From: Alphaproteobacteria bacterium
GTDB taxonomy: Bacteria > Pseudomonadota > Alphaproteobacteria > Rhizobiales > Devosiaceae
NCBI GenBank assembly: GCA_024279575.1
Contig: JAJRRJ010000134.1
Span: 1-5,856 of the forward strand
Reading direction: 5' to 3'
Length of the DNA stretch: 5,856 nt
Shown: one piece after another, positions 5,389 to 5,856 of the stretch
Numbering within the stretch: position 1 is the stretch's first letter
How the letters are laid out: each line of letters opens with the position of its first letter
Translations under genes and position numbers: made by a program
The notes under the pieces: generated by a model
What the model was told of the DNA's origin: nothing
Database searches by the model: none
The model's input: the letters and a program-made list of their open reading frames with translations, nothing else

Positions 5389-5856
5389 TTAGGTTTGCGT
5401 GTTGTCTGAAAGTGATATTTGAGGGAACATTTCCTTGTCGCGAACCAGATCGCTTGAACTGATTTCTCTCCATCGCGCACCAACAATTCCCCCTTCCGAA
5501 GCATCCACAATCATATTGTCACTGATTTTTGCGTGGCCGCCGCCCTCAACAACACTGACCGCAATGCCATATTTGATCTGCCGAACAATATTATCTGAAA
5601 CCAGAACATTGCGTAAATATGTACCCCATCCAACCGCAATGCCAACGCCGGGTACATTTTCAACAATATTTGCATTGATTGCAGTATCGGCCTCGGCGAA
5701 AATACCTATGGGGGTTGTATCTGGATTGGTGGGGGAAAAGGGCATGATATTGCGCACAATATTATTGGAACAGATTGCCAGACGCCCCCCCTCATCAAAG
5801 TTGGTAATCGAAATTCCCGTGGCGGCCCCATCAATCAGATTATTGGAAATGATGGA
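5389..5856 (-). CDS. Right-handed parallel beta-helix repeat protein, C-terminal part (TIGR03808-like)
   Basis: The frame is open on the minus strand from the window edge (5856) to a TAA at 5391-5389, giving the last 155 residues of a longer protein; the ATG at 5757 is internal. The sequence is a series of beta-helix coils with an Asn ladder: SNNLIDGAATGISITN, SNNIVRNI, NANIVENVPGVGIAVGW, SDNIVRQIKYGIAVSV, SDNMIVDASEGGIVGA and a final LSDN. Phrases such as ITNFDEGGRLA, EADTAI and GWGTYLRNV resemble, from memory, the twin-arginine-exported repeat family TIGR03808 known in rhizobial genomes; its signal peptide would lie beyond this window and cannot be checked. Beta-helix folds of this type often bind or cleave polysaccharide, but no catalytic residues can be assigned, and the family function is unknown. 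The DNA shows matching short repeats, for example ATTATTGGAA at 5761-5770 and 5839-5848. Confidence 0.88.
   Translation of the reverse strand, partial: SIISNNLIDGAATGISITNFDEGGRLAICSNNIVRNIMPFSPTNPDTTPIGIFAEADTAINANIVENVPGVGIAVGWGTYLRNVLVSDNIVRQIKYGIAVSVVEGGGHAKISDNMIVDASEGGIVGARWREISSSDLVRDKEMFPQISLSDNTQT

Noticed and set aside
4913..5473. Long minus-strand frame (186 codons) opposite the NapC-type gene
   Set aside because: It is antisense to a gene with four haem motifs and shows no domain; its cysteine and proline content mirrors the other strand.

Overview
The window looks like chromosomal DNA of an alphaproteobacterium, probably Hyphomicrobiales-like. Three things suggest this: a NapC-type tetrahaem cytochrome very close in motif layout to alphaproteobacterial NapC, an asparaginase of the Rhizobium etli AnsA (ReAV) class, and the end of a beta-helix protein resembling the Tat-exported repeat family (TIGR03808) that I associate with rhizobial genomes. 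Base composition looks close to balanced. I see no mobile element, tRNA, rRNA or CRISPR array. The taxonomic call is inference from protein families only.

Layout, left to right. (1) 1-2109, plus strand: the 3' end of a YtrA-type GntR regulator, then an ABC ATPase and a six-helix ABC-2 permease. The genes overlap by 11 and 1 bases, so they form one translationally coupled operon that ends at a strong intrinsic terminator (about 2136-2167). (2) 2277-2615: a small secreted SH3-like protein with two cysteines. (3) 2716-3711: an asparaginase II-family enzyme. The hairpin that should terminate the preceding gene covers its ribosome binding site, and the T-run touches its ATG. (4) 3712-3953: a 242-base AT-rich leader with a 12-base tandem repeat and a weak FNR-like half-palindrome. 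(5) 3954-5376: a periplasmic di-haem cytochrome c followed by a membrane-anchored tetrahaem NapC/NirT quinol dehydrogenase, separated by a 10-bp hairpin that is not a terminator. (6) 5389-5856, minus strand: the C-terminal part of a right-handed beta-helix protein, convergent with the NapC-type gene and running off the window.

How the parts work together. The regulator and the two ABC genes are a typical self-regulated YtrA/ABC-2 module, with the exported substrate unknown. The di-haem cytochrome and the NapC-type protein form a plausible electron relay from the quinol pool to the periplasm. No terminal reductase is encoded in the window, so the final acceptor is open. The SH3-like protein, the asparaginase and the beta-helix protein look functionally independent.

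Most of the window is ordinary. The best candidates for a second look are the hairpin over the asparaginase start and the NapC/di-haem pair without a reductase. I do not see convincing evidence of an undescribed multi-gene system.
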